Notes under the pieces: model-generated
The model's input: only the letters and a program-made list of their open reading frames with translations
What the model was told of the DNA's origin: nothing
Database searches by the model: none
Source of the DNA: Christensenella sp. UBA7707
GTDB lineage: Bacteria; Bacillota; Clostridia; Christensenellales; CAG-138
NCBI GenBank assembly: GCA_002482435.1
Contig: DLFZ01000134.1
Span: forward strand, 2,920-9,945
Reading direction: 5' to 3'
Length of the DNA: 7,026 nt
Position numbers and translations under genes: made by a program
Shown: piece after piece, positions 1 to 6,078 of the stretch
Numbering within the stretch: the stretch's first letter is position 1
Layout of the letters: every line of letters starts with the position of its first letter

Positions 1-1
1 T

Positions 2-787
2 GCTCCCCAGCGGTGCGAAGCCTGTATCTTTGATGCCAAACGACGCAAACGGTGTGGTGCTTCCGTGCGCCGCGTCATTGATGTCATCCACAAAGTATTT
101 AAAGGCATCCACGCGCCAATAGCCGTCGTCTACCGGCGACAAAAACAGCGACGCCATTACGATCAGCGGCGCAAACACCACCGCAAACGCCGGAAGTATG
201 CGCGTAAAAAGATTTTCCTCGCTCACAAGCGCAGCGTCGATCCGAAGCCCCGTCGCCTTTGCGAGGGAAACCAGCAGCACAGGTATGCACAAACACGCAA
301 CCGTCACAAGGTGCTCGCCACCCTGCCGCTTGTATAAAACAAAAACGCACGCGATCAGCACCAGAGGGAGAATGCCCCAAAAGAAACCTTTGCGGTAATA
401 GAAAAAGGAAATTGCGGTTATTGGAAGGGCAAGAACCGTCAGTGCTGAAAACGGCGCACCAGCTTGTGCAATTCTCCCATCCTGCGCAACACCGAAAAAA
501 AGGCCGCGCAGAAAATCGTAGGTTTTGGAAGCCGCGCTTTCGTCCGTTCGAAATGCCGCCGCAAGACCGATTACAGCCGCGGCAAACACGAGCATTGCCG
601 GAAATATCCACCACTTGCGCGAAGAAAGCACGCAAAGTGCAAGTGCAAGCGCGGTCGCAAAAAAGCAGCCCCAAAGCGTTGCTTCCACAAAAGCAAGCGC
701 AAAAAGAGCCGCATTGACCACCGTGGCCAAAAGCAAAGAACATAGAACATCGGTCAAATATGCGGCGATTTTCGCGTTGTTTTTCAT
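2..787 (-). CDS. TgpA-like transglutaminase, N-terminal membrane part (partial, runs off left edge)
   Basis: Reading leftward from the ATG at 787-785, the frame is open for 262 codons to the window edge, so the C-terminal part is missing. The visible part is strongly hydrophobic, with about seven likely membrane segments near residues 10-33, 37-54, 60-79, 112-131, 136-152, 159-176 and 195-217, followed by a polar, probably extracytoplasmic stretch (218-262). This is the architecture of the DUF3488/TgpA N-terminal domain that precedes a transglutaminase-like cysteine protease domain. The catalytic Cys-His-Asp region is not in the window, so the assignment rests on topology plus position as third gene after MoxR and DUF58, the usual order for this family. 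The start is 4 nt past the DUF58 stop; a GGAAGGA lies 13 nt upstream inside that gene, slightly far, so coupling to upstream translation is likely. It could instead be another polytopic protein of such clusters. The gene being real is near certain; the family call is moderate. Confidence 0.75.
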   Translation of the reverse strand, partial: MKNNAKIAAYLTDVLCSLLLATVVNAALFALAFVEATLWGCFFATALALALCVLSSRKWWIFPAMLVFAAAVIGLAAAFRTDESAASKTYDFLRGLFFGVAQDGRIAQAGAPFSALTVLALPITAISFFYYRKGFFWGILPLVLIACVFVLYKRQGGEHLVTVACLCIPVLLVSLAKATGLRIDAALVSEENLFTRILPAFAVVFAPLIVMASLFLSPVDDGYWRVDAFKYFVDDINDAAHGSTTPFASFGIKDTGFAPLGS

Positions 788-791
788 AGCT

Positions 792-1955
792 TCAACCGAT
801 TCCTTCCAATGCCATTGCAGCATCGCAGCCCGGCTCCACATAAAGCGTATGGATACGCCCACCTGAGCGTGCGCCGCCGCAAAGCACCAAAGTGACCGAA
901 GGGAACGCCAGAAGCGCACGTTCGAGCGCCTCGTTAAGCGCGGGCGACGTTTCGCGCGTCAACACAAAAAGCGCACGTGCCGCGCCCACCGAAGTGCAAG
1001 CTTTGGCAACAGCGAGCGTCAAATCCTCATTCCCTCGGAAGGAGAGAGACGCAAGGTGCTGTTGCAAGCGTTCAAGGTGCGAAATGTGTATATACTCCTC
1101 TTGCTTGCTCGGCGCGGCGCTTGTAATCAGCCGTACCACACGGTCGCGCGAAAGGCTGTGAAGCGCAAGGCTTGCCGCACACTCACAAAGCGTATCGCAA
1201 TAGATCAGTGCCTCCTCGCCCGTGAGCTTGAAAAGCGAGCTATCCAAAAGCAAAAGCACGCGTTCGCGTTCCGGCAACTCGTATTGCTTGATGTAAAGCT
1301 GACCCTGCTGCGCTGATTTCTTCCAGTGAATGCGCTTAAGCGGGTCACCCTTTTGGTAAAGCGCGGCGCCTGCCACATTTTCCCCAAGCTCCGCCTGCTT
1401 CAAATAGGTGTTGCCGAAAAGCTTCGCATCGACCAAATTTGCGTTTGTGACGCTCCCAACCGCAGCTTTCGGATACACCGTAAGCTCCGCCATACGGTAG
1501 TAAGGCAGCCAGCGCATATCAAAGCGCAGCGTCGTAAGCCCGAAAATATCGGTAATTTTAATGCCTGTCATCCCGACGTGGTAGATTCCGCGATAGGGAA
1601 GCGCAAGCGGGAGATCAAATTCCTTCCCGGAAAATGGTGCAAGGCTAAACATCAAATCCGTTTTGTGCCGAACGGAAACAACATCGATGTGCACCTCCAT
1701 TAAGGACAGCGGAACAGGACGCTCATTTTTGATTTCCAGATGCAACAGCGCGCCGTCGCCCTTGACGCAGCATTTTTTGGCGAGCTCCTGCTTGTAGGTA
1801 AATGCGTAGATCGTCCAAAGATTGGTGAAAAGCATTGCAAGGATTGCACAAAGCTGCGAGAAGAACACGAAATAGTACACGCGAAGCCCCGTGTACATTC
1901 CCGCAAGCAGGCAAATACCCATGGTGATGTAAAAAACAACGCGTGTCAGTTTCAT
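792..1955 (-). CDS. DUF58 domain protein (VWA-like), membrane-anchored
   Basis: A 387-residue protein that fits the DUF58 family. Residues 6-51 form two close membrane helices that should anchor it. Residues 122-140 (YRGIYHVGMTGIKITDIFGL) match the family's 'RG.Y..g...i...DpFGL' segment. Residues 200-216 (YQKGDPLKRIHWKKSAQ) are the DUF58 signature, with the conserved GD and I-W-K-SA positions. Residues 233-240 (VLLLLDSS) begin a von Willebrand A-like fold, but I do not see a complete MIDAS motif. Start and upstream stop overlap as ATGA (1955-1952) and no strong ribosome-binding site precedes the ATG, so translation is probably coupled to the MoxR gene. In known systems DUF58 proteins work with MoxR ATPases, which are thought to act as chaperones assembling metal-binding or envelope complexes. 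No enzymatic activity is established. The family call is firm; the role is inferred from context. Confidence 0.93.
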   Translation of the reverse strand: MKLTRVVFYITMGICLLAGMYTGLRVYYFVFFSQLCAILAMLFTNLWTIYAFTYKQELAKKCCVKGDGALLHLEIKNERPVPLSLMEVHIDVVSVRHKTDLMFSLAPFSGKEFDLPLALPYRGIYHVGMTGIKITDIFGLTTLRFDMRWLPYYRMAELTVYPKAAVGSVTNANLVDAKLFGNTYLKQAELGENVAGAALYQKGDPLKRIHWKKSAQQGQLYIKQYELPERERVLLLLDSSLFKLTGEEALIYCDTLCECAASLALHSLSRDRVVRLITSAAPSKQEEYIHISHLERLQQHLASLSFRGNEDLTLAVAKACTSVGAARALFVLTRETSPALNEALERALLAFPSVTLVLCGGARSGGRIHTLYVEPGCDAAMALEGIG

Positions 1956-2902
1956 GTGATGCTCGGCACTTTGACAGAGCGGAGAATGCCATGCAAGACC
2001 GTTTGCGGCGTTTCTTTTCGTTGGCTGCCCTGCGGCTGCAGCACGAGCCTATGTGCAAGCACGGGTTCCGCCATGGCTTGCACATCGTCCGGCAGCGTAT
2101 AACGGCGGCCGCTGAGCATGGCGTTTGCCATGGCGGCGTTCATAAGTGCAAGGGAGCCGCGCGGGCTTATCCCAAGCAGGATCTTATCGCTTTCGCGCGA
2201 GGCATTGGTAATGGAAACGATGTATTCAAGAATCGGCTGCGCGCACAAAACTTCTCTGTGCTTTTCACGCAGCAAAAGAATATCCTGCGCGCTTACCACA
2301 CTTGTAAGGCTTGAAAGCGGGTTTTCGCCCATGTTGCGCTTTAAAATGCTCATTTCTTCCTCGCGCTGCGGGTACCCTATGGAAATTTTAAGAAGGAACC
2401 TGTCAAGCTGCGCTTCCGGCAGCGGATAGGTACCGATCAGCTCCACGGGGTTTTGCGTGGCAAGTACCATGAAGGGCTGCGGAACAGGGTAGCTGATGCC
2501 GTCAATGGTCACCTGCCCTTCCTGCATCACTTCAAGAAGGCTCGATTGTGTTTTGGGGCTGGTTCGGTTGATTTCATCGGCCAGCACGATTTGCGCCATC
2601 ACCGCACCGAAGTTTACCTCGCGTTCTCCGGTTTTGATGTTGATGCTCGTAAACCCGGTAATGTCGGAAGGCAATACATCGGGCGTAAACTGAATGCGGC
2701 GAAACGAGCATGCGAGCGAACGGGCAAGCGCGGCAACAAGCGTCGTCTTTCCAAGGCCCGGCACGTCTTCAATCAAAACATGCCCGCCGCAGATCAGAGC
2801 AATCAACACCATGTCGACCACGCGCTCCTTCCCCACGATGACACGCGCGATGTTCTGTTTGATTCTCGAAATTACATCCGTTATTTCTTTTTCAGAATCC
2901 AT
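1952..2902 (-). CDS. MoxR-type AAA+ ATPase
   Basis: A 316-residue AAA+ ATPase of the MoxR family (AAA_3 plus lid), at the usual family length. Visible motifs: Walker A in EDVPGLGKTT (45-54); Walker B in IVLADEINR (105-113), followed by the family-specific SPKTQSSLLEVMQEGQ (115-130); sensor 1 in LATQNP (147-152); arginine-finger region EAQLDRFL (163-170); sensor 2 in SPRG (246-249). The catalytic glutamate of DEIN is present, so it should hydrolyse ATP. MoxR ATPases are cytosolic oligomers thought to remodel or activate partner proteins, typically the VWA-like DUF58 protein encoded next door. The ATG at 2902-2900 is preceded by GAGGGG at a 6-nt spacing. It is the first gene of the leftward operon and its stop overlaps the DUF58 start by 4 nt. 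The upstream 247 nt holds a candidate promoter. Family assignment is very secure; the specific client is unknown. Confidence 0.97.
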   Translation of the reverse strand: MDSEKEITDVISRIKQNIARVIVGKERVVDMVLIALICGGHVLIEDVPGLGKTTLVAALARSLACSFRRIQFTPDVLPSDITGFTSINIKTGEREVNFGAVMAQIVLADEINRTSPKTQSSLLEVMQEGQVTIDGISYPVPQPFMVLATQNPVELIGTYPLPEAQLDRFLLKISIGYPQREEEMSILKRNMGENPLSSLTSVVSAQDILLLREKHREVLCAQPILEYIVSITNASRESDKILLGISPRGSLALMNAAMANAMLSGRRYTLPDDVQAMAEPVLAHRLVLQPQGSQRKETPQTVLHGILRSVKVPSIT

Positions 2903-2987
2903 CTTCTACCCCTCAGCCATGTTGATGTTGCCGCTTTGCCGCGGAAATCTTCCCGGTTTGAGAACATGAGAAATGCAAGATATATCC

Positions 2988-3016
2988 ATAGTAGCAATAG
3001 CCAAAACAATTCGCAA
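2988..3016 (-). promoter_or_regulatory. Candidate promoter for the moxR operon
   Basis: On the minus strand, TTGCGA (3016-3011) and TACTAT (2993-2988) are separated by exactly 17 nt. Each box matches 4 of 6 consensus positions for the main sigma factor. Transcription would begin near 2981 and give a leader of roughly 80 nt before the ATG at 2902. This is a pattern match only and other AT-rich sites lie close by, for example TATATC at 2984-2979. Confidence 0.3.
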
Positions 3017-3020
3017 GTGC

Positions 3021-3030
3021 CACAGCTGTG
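3021..3030. repeat. Perfect 10-bp palindrome CACAGCTGTG in the divergent intergenic region
   Basis: CACAGCTGTG is a perfect dyad lying between the two divergent promoter candidates, just upstream of the moxR-side -35 box. The symmetry does not extend into the flanks. It could be a small operator for a dimeric regulator, but a 10-bp palindrome can occur by chance. Confidence 0.2.
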
Positions 3031-3112
3031 AAAGTTTGCTAAAAGTTGGTCGATTTTCACAAGGGATTGCGGCATTATCGCCCCAAACCAGCTTTCTTAT
3101 TGAGTAAAATTC

Positions 3113-3140
3113 TTCAATTTGCACCGATTTGTAGTATAAT
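3113..3140 (+). promoter_or_regulatory. Promoter of the CLC antiporter gene
   Basis: A perfect -10 hexamer, TATAAT, sits at 3135-3140, 30 bp before the ATG at 3171. The -35 is poor: TTCAAT (3113-3118) gives a 16-nt spacer and matches only 3 of 6 positions. There is no TGn extension in front of the -10. Transcription would start near 3147, giving a short leader of about 24 nt that contains only the ribosome-binding site, so there is no room for a riboswitch. The combination of perfect -10 and weak -35 fits a promoter that an activator helps or a repressor covers. Confidence 0.6.
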
Positions 3141-3162
3141 AAATGCCGTGTGCAAAAATCGG
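3117..3162. repeat. Dyad symmetry over the CLC promoter (possible operator)
   Basis: TTTGCAC (3118-3124) and GTGCAAA (3150-3156) form a perfect 7-bp inverted repeat whose centre falls at 3137, inside the TATAAT box. A second, offset pair, CCGATTT (3124-3130) and AAATCGG (3156-3162), overlaps the first. Arms placed on both sides of the -10 box and reaching the start site would suit a dimeric DNA-binding regulator that blocks RNA polymerase. No regulator gene is in the window, so this stays a candidate. Confidence 0.35.
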
Positions 3163-3165
3163 AGG
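3161..3165 (+). promoter_or_regulatory. Ribosome-binding site that sets the CLC start
   Basis: GGAGG lies 5 nt before the ATG at 3171. An in-frame GTG at 3150 would place this GGAGG inside the coding region and has no ribosome-binding site of its own at a usable distance, so the ATG is preferred. Confidence 0.9.
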
Positions 3166-3170
3166 TTTTT

Positions 3171-4730
3171 ATGAAAAAGAAACTGAACAATTATGCAGCG
3201 GTGTTGGATACGCAAGCACAACGCGTTTCCGTGCTATGGAAAAGCCTGCTTGTAGGTGTGGCGGCAGGAGCGGTGGTTGTGCTTTACCGCTTTGCACTCA
3301 CACAAATGGAAGAATTTTCGTTGTTGATCTACGGCTATTTTCGCCTCCATCCTTTCCTTATTCCGCTGCTTTTTTTATGCCTTGGGGGGATTGGCTTCCT
3401 GACGGGAGCGCTTGTAAACAGGCATCGCCAAATCAGCGGCAGCGGCATTCCGCAAATCAAGGGCATCATGCTTGGACATTTTCGTTTTCCTTGGTTCGGT
3501 ACGCTTTGGTCGAAGTTTGCAGGCGGTGCGCTCGCGATTCTCGCGGGGCTTTCGCTGGGCCGCGAAGGCCCCTCAATTCAGCTTGGCGCAAGCATTGCCG
3601 AAGGCATCGGCAAGCGTTTGAGTGTAACGCGTGTGGAGCGCAAATACCTGATTGCTGGAGGCGCGAGCGCGGGTCTTGCAGCAGCATTCAACGCGCCGCT
3701 TGCGGGCGTGATGTTTGCTGTAGAGGAAATTTTTAAATACATTTCCCCTATCGTGCTATTGTGCACGACGGTCGCTTCCGTGGCAGCGGATTTTCTTGCA
3801 CGGCTCGTTTTTGGCGCAGCGCCGATTTTTTCGTTTCCCACGCAAAGCGCGCTTCCTATGCAGGCATACTGGATGGTTTGTGTGCTCGGCATTGTTTTGG
3901 GCGGAGCGGGTGTATTTTACAATTTTGTGCTGATTGCGACGCAGCGCCTATATAAAAAGATTAAAAGCGTTTTCCTTCGCGTGATGATACCGTTTCTCAT
4001 CGCCGGTGCAGTGGGTCTTTTGTTTCCTGTTGCGCTTGGCGGAGGGCATACAGTTCTTGAGCACCTCAACCTTTCGTCGAGTTTTTCGTTTTTGTTCTTA
4101 ATTCTTGCGGTAAAATTTGCGTTTTCCATGTTCAGTTTTTCTTCGGGAGCGCCGGGCGGTATATTCTTTCCGCTTCTCATCTTGGGAGCGCTCATCGGCG
4201 CACTTTTTGGCGATGCCGCAGTGGCGTGGTTCAACCTCGACGCTTCACTATATAACAACCTTATCATTCTCGCCATGGCGGGCTTTTTTGCCGCCATCGT
4301 ACGCGCGCCGCTAACAGGTGTTGTTCTGCTTTTGGAAATGACGGGTTCTTTCGGAAATCTATTGCCGCTTGTTTTGATTGCGGTAATCGCCAGTGCAACG
4401 GCTGATCTTTTAAGGAGCGTACCCGTTTACGACGCGCTTTTGGAGAATATGATCAGAGAGCAAAAAGGCAAGACTTTGCCGGACGAAGGCAAGAAAATCA
4501 CCGTAGAAGCAGTCGTGCACCTTGGAGCGCACGCCGCCGGAAGGTTCGTGCGGGAACTCCCTTTGCCCCACGATTGCCTGCTGATTGCGGTACAACGAGA
4601 AGGTAAGGATATCACCCCCAAAGGGGATACGCTGCTACGCACCAACGATACGCTTATTTTTTTGACGGGTACCCATAACGAAGCGGAGCAGCGCGAAGCA
4701 ATACGGGCGCTGACGGAAGGAACTTGTTAA
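3171..4730 (+). CDS. CLC-type Cl-/H+ antiporter (ClcA/EriC-like) with C-terminal TrkA-C domain
   Basis: A 519-residue protein in two parts. Residues about 20-430 form a CLC channel/transporter domain with the anion-site motifs GSGIP (90-94), GREGP (130-134) and GGIFFP (329-334), and Tyr420 in PVYDALL at the place of the E. coli ClcA central tyrosine. Glu132 is the gating glutamate. Glu186 in FNAPLAGVMFAVEE aligns with the internal proton glutamate (Glu203 of ClcA), so exchange of two Cl- for one H+ is more likely than a passive channel. GREGP and GSGIP argue against the fluoride-specific CLC-F branch. Residues about 440-511 resemble a TrkA-C (RCK-C) domain, a cytosolic ligand-binding module found on regulated ion transporters. 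The protein sits in the cytoplasmic membrane and probably serves acid or osmotic homeostasis. It is a single-gene unit diverging from the moxR operon and ending at the shared terminator. The family is certain; the ligand of the tail is unknown. Confidence 0.96.
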   Translation: MKKKLNNYAAVLDTQAQRVSVLWKSLLVGVAAGAVVVLYRFALTQMEEFSLLIYGYFRLHPFLIPLLFLCLGGIGFLTGALVNRHRQISGSGIPQIKGIMLGHFRFPWFGTLWSKFAGGALAILAGLSLGREGPSIQLGASIAEGIGKRLSVTRVERKYLIAGGASAGLAAAFNAPLAGVMFAVEEIFKYISPIVLLCTTVASVAADFLARLVFGAAPIFSFPTQSALPMQAYWMVCVLGIVLGGAGVFYNFVLIATQRLYKKIKSVFLRVMIPFLIAGAVGLLFPVALGGGHTVLEHLNLSSSFSFLFLILAVKFAFSMFSFSSGAPGGIFFPLLILGALIGALFGDAAVAWFNLDASLYNNLIILAMAGFFAAIVRAPLTGVVLLLEMTGSFGNLLPLVLIAVIASATADLLRSVPVYDALLENMIREQKGKTLPDEGKKITVEAVVHLGAHAAGRFVRELPLPHDCLLIAVQREGKDITPKGDTLLRTNDTLIFLTGTHNEAEQREAIRALTEGTC

Positions 4731-4778
4731 ACCGGCTTGATACGTCGATAAAACTGAGAATGAAACCATATGCCAACG

Positions 4779-4824
4779 AAAAAAAGCCTGTCCAAAGAGT
4801 TTTGAACTCCTCCGACAGGCTTTT
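4779..4824. terminator. Bidirectional rho-independent terminator between convergent genes
   Basis: GCCTGTC (4786-4792) pairs with GACAGGC (4814-4820). An inner stem of GAGTT (4797-4801) and AACTC (4805-4809) closes around a 3-nt loop, leaving a small internal loop. The outer stem is flanked by seven A on the left (4779-4785) and TTTT on the right (4821-4824). It therefore ends the CLC transcript from the left, about 50 nt after its stop, and the hydrolase transcript from the right, about 20 nt after its stop. The longer T tract favours the leftward direction. Confidence 0.9.
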
Positions 4825-4842
4825 GTAATTACAAGCCATCGC

Positions 4843-5535
4843 TTACAGCACATACACGCCGCCGTGGTAGCAAATAAGCCGCTTTGCTCCGAACTCTAAA
4901 AGTTTTTGGAGGGACGCTTGCGCCCGCGCAAAATCAAGTGTAAACTGCGGATTTGCTACGACCGGTATGCCATTTTCAAGTGCGGCTGCGTCGCCGGTGA
5001 TAAAATCGCCGGTCTTATTGACGTAAAGAGAAAAGTGGCCGGGTGTATGCCCCGGCGTTGCGACGGCCGTGCAGCCTCCACACCACGGAAAAACCTGCCC
5101 GTCTTTTACCGTTTCATCCACATAAACGGGTAAAACATTTTGCAAAACCGAAAGAAAGGCTTCGCCAAACGGCTTTTGCGCTTCGGGCAGGCGCTCTTGA
5201 AGTTCCTCAGCCTGCTGCAAGCGCGGGGACTTCCGCTCTCCCGCAACAAAAGGCGCCTCCTCTTCCCCTGCTAAAACACGAACATGCGGATATCTCTCTT
5301 TCAGCGCCGCAAGCGCGCCCATATGATCGTGGTCGTGGTGGGTAATGAACACATGCGTCAATTGGCTTATGCTAAGACCGTTTTTCTCAAACGCATGTTC
5401 AAACGCGGGGAGCGAGCCTGTATAGCCGCAATCGACAAGTACCATATGCGCGTCGTCTACGAGGACAACCGGATGGATCTTATCTTCCACGCCGGAAAAG
5501 CAAAATGGCACGCTTAAAATAACAACCTGTTCCAA
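4843..5535 (-). CDS. Metallo-beta-lactamase-fold hydrolase (glyoxalase II-like)
   Basis: A 230-residue MBL-fold metal hydrolase. The first metal motif is THHDHDH (65-71). Relative to the common HxHxDH it has Asp68 where the second His would be, a variant seen in several MBL branches. Further ligands are His163 in PGHTPGH (161-167), Asp182 in ITGDA (179-183) and His224 in CYHGG (222-225), so a di-metal site is plausible. The N-terminal VLVDDAHMVLVDCG segment (24-37) is the expected first beta-sandwich edge. No signal peptide is seen, so it should be cytosolic. It starts 26 nt after the glyoxalase I-like gene and is probably co-transcribed with it, which suggests hydrolysis of a thioester or related metabolite in methylglyoxal removal. 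That role is inference: MBL hydrolases are diverse, and lactonase or another hydrolase activity is equally open. The start is a TTG set by a good ribosome-binding site. Confidence 0.9.
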   Translation of the reverse strand: MEQVVILSVPFCFSGVEDKIHPVVLVDDAHMVLVDCGYTGSLPAFEHAFEKNGLSISQLTHVFITHHDHDHMGALAALKERYPHVRVLAGEEEAPFVAGERKSPRLQQAEELQERLPEAQKPFGEAFLSVLQNVLPVYVDETVKDGQVFPWCGGCTAVATPGHTPGHFSLYVNKTGDFITGDAAALENGIPVVANPQFTLDFARAQASLQKLLEFGAKRLICYHGGVYVL

Positions 5536-5541
5536 TCGATG

Positions 5542-5548
5542 CTCCTTT
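5542..5548 (-). promoter_or_regulatory. Ribosome-binding site that sets a TTG start
   Basis: AAAGGAG on the minus strand lies 6 nt before the TTG at 5535-5533. No ATG or GTG occurs near it in frame, and the next residues (EQVVILSVPF) lead straight into the MBL fold, so a TTG start is the best reading. Confidence 0.8.
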
Positions 5549-5561
5549 CGGTTGAGCCGCC

Positions 5562-5933
5562 TTACCGCTTCGGCGGAAGAATCTCAAGCCAGTACCCATC
5601 AGGATCCTCGATAAAATAAATACCCATGTCCTTGTTTTCAAAACAGATGCAGCCCAGCTCCTCGTGCAAGCGGTGCGCGGCTTCAAAATCATCGGCACGG
5701 AAAGCCAGATGAATTTCGTTATCGCCAAGCTCGTAAGGCTTTTCCCAATCGCGAAGCCAAGTGAGCTCCATTTCAAAGTCGGTTTCATCGTTGCCGATGA
5801 ACACGAGAATATAGGAACCGTCCTGCGCAACCTTACGCCTTTTTTCGGTAAGACCGAGCGCCTTTTTATAAAAAGCAAGCGAGTCCTCGAGGTTAAAAAC
5901 ATTGTAGTTTTCGTGGATCATTTTAAACTTCAT
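5562..5933 (-). CDS. gloA: Glyoxalase I-like (lactoylglutathione lyase family, VOC fold)
   Basis: A 123-residue vicinal-oxygen-chelate protein. Compared with E. coli GloA (ligands His5, Glu56, His74, Glu122), I see His7 in KMIHENYNV, Glu56 in EMELTW, His75 in NEIHLAF and Glu117 in GYWLEIL. All four metal positions are kept, along with the typical FYKKALGL (21-28) and FIEDPDGYWLEIL (107-119) segments. It should act as a cytosolic metal-dependent isomerase on the hemithioacetal of methylglyoxal and a thiol. Many clostridia lack glutathione, so the thiol partner may be a different one. The ATG at 5933 is chosen over an in-frame ATG at 5954 because AAAGGGGA (5949-5942) lies between them, 8 nt before the former. 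The MBL hydrolase follows 26 nt downstream, and a short CCGCC/GGCGG hairpin (5576-5557) spans this gene's stop codon. A related VOC enzyme with another substrate is possible. Confidence 0.88.
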   Translation of the reverse strand: MKFKMIHENYNVFNLEDSLAFYKKALGLTEKRRKVAQDGSYILVFIGNDETDFEMELTWLRDWEKPYELGDNEIHLAFRADDFEAAHRLHEELGCICFENKDMGIYFIEDPDGYWLEILPPKR

Positions 5934-5941
5934 ACAGCAAA

Positions 5942-5949
5942 TCCCCTTT
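5942..5949 (-). promoter_or_regulatory. Ribosome-binding site that sets the gloA start
   Basis: AAAGGGGA on the minus strand lies 8 nt before the ATG at 5933. It falls downstream of the alternative in-frame ATG at 5954, which rules that longer start out. Confidence 0.8.
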
Positions 5950-5965
5950 CGCATTCAGGCGTGTT

Positions 5966-5992
5966 CCTATACCAAATGCCGTTCGCGTACAA
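5966..5992 (-). promoter_or_regulatory. Weak candidate promoter for the gloA-MBL unit
   Basis: On the minus strand, TTGTAC (5992-5987) is followed after 15 nt by TATAGG (5971-5966), which has a TGG extension directly in front (5974-5972), as in extended -10 promoters. The spacer is short and the -10 is imperfect. It lies immediately after the upstream terminator hairpin, where a promoter for this unit would be expected. Confidence 0.3.
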
Positions 5993-6018
5993 AAACGGCG
6001 CTATTTCGCAGCGTTTTT
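5991..6018. terminator. Probable rho-independent terminator after gtrA
   Basis: Read on the minus strand, AAAACG, one mismatch and TGC form the left arm and GCG, the mismatch and CGTTTT form the right arm around a GAAATA loop. The hairpin runs into TTTTT at 5995-5991. The opposite strand also ends in a T-run (6014-6019), so it could work both ways. It lies about 60 nt past the gtrA stop and separates that unit from the gloA unit. The stem has a mismatch and an alternative fold (CGCT/AGCG), so its strength is uncertain. Confidence 0.6.
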
Positions 6019-6078
6019 TAGAAAGGCTCCTTTGTGCAAATCGCCCGGAAAGCGGTTTGCCATGATCTTTCCATGTGT

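Noticed and set aside
99..743. Long open frames on both strands here, including a cysteine-rich 214-codon frame (minus) and a basic 152-codon frame (plus, 259-717)
   Set aside because: They are out-of-frame shadows of the transglutaminase-type gene, whose hydrophobic frame is open from 787 to the window edge. Their composition is unlike that of real proteins.
2453..3031. A 192-codon plus-strand frame opposite the MoxR gene
   Set aside because: It is antisense to a motif-complete MoxR gene, has no ribosome-binding site, and its translation is rich in H, R and N without recognisable domains.
3141..3170. A riboswitch (for example fluoride-type) ahead of the CLC gene
   Set aside because: The predicted leader is only about 24 nt, too short for an aptamer, and the selectivity motifs GREGP and GSGIP point to chloride and not to the fluoride branch.
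6022..6078. Second hairpin (GCAAA/TTTGC) just after the gtrA stop
   Set aside because: The stem is only 5 bp with internal mismatches and no T-run follows. The hairpin at 5991-6018 is the better terminator.
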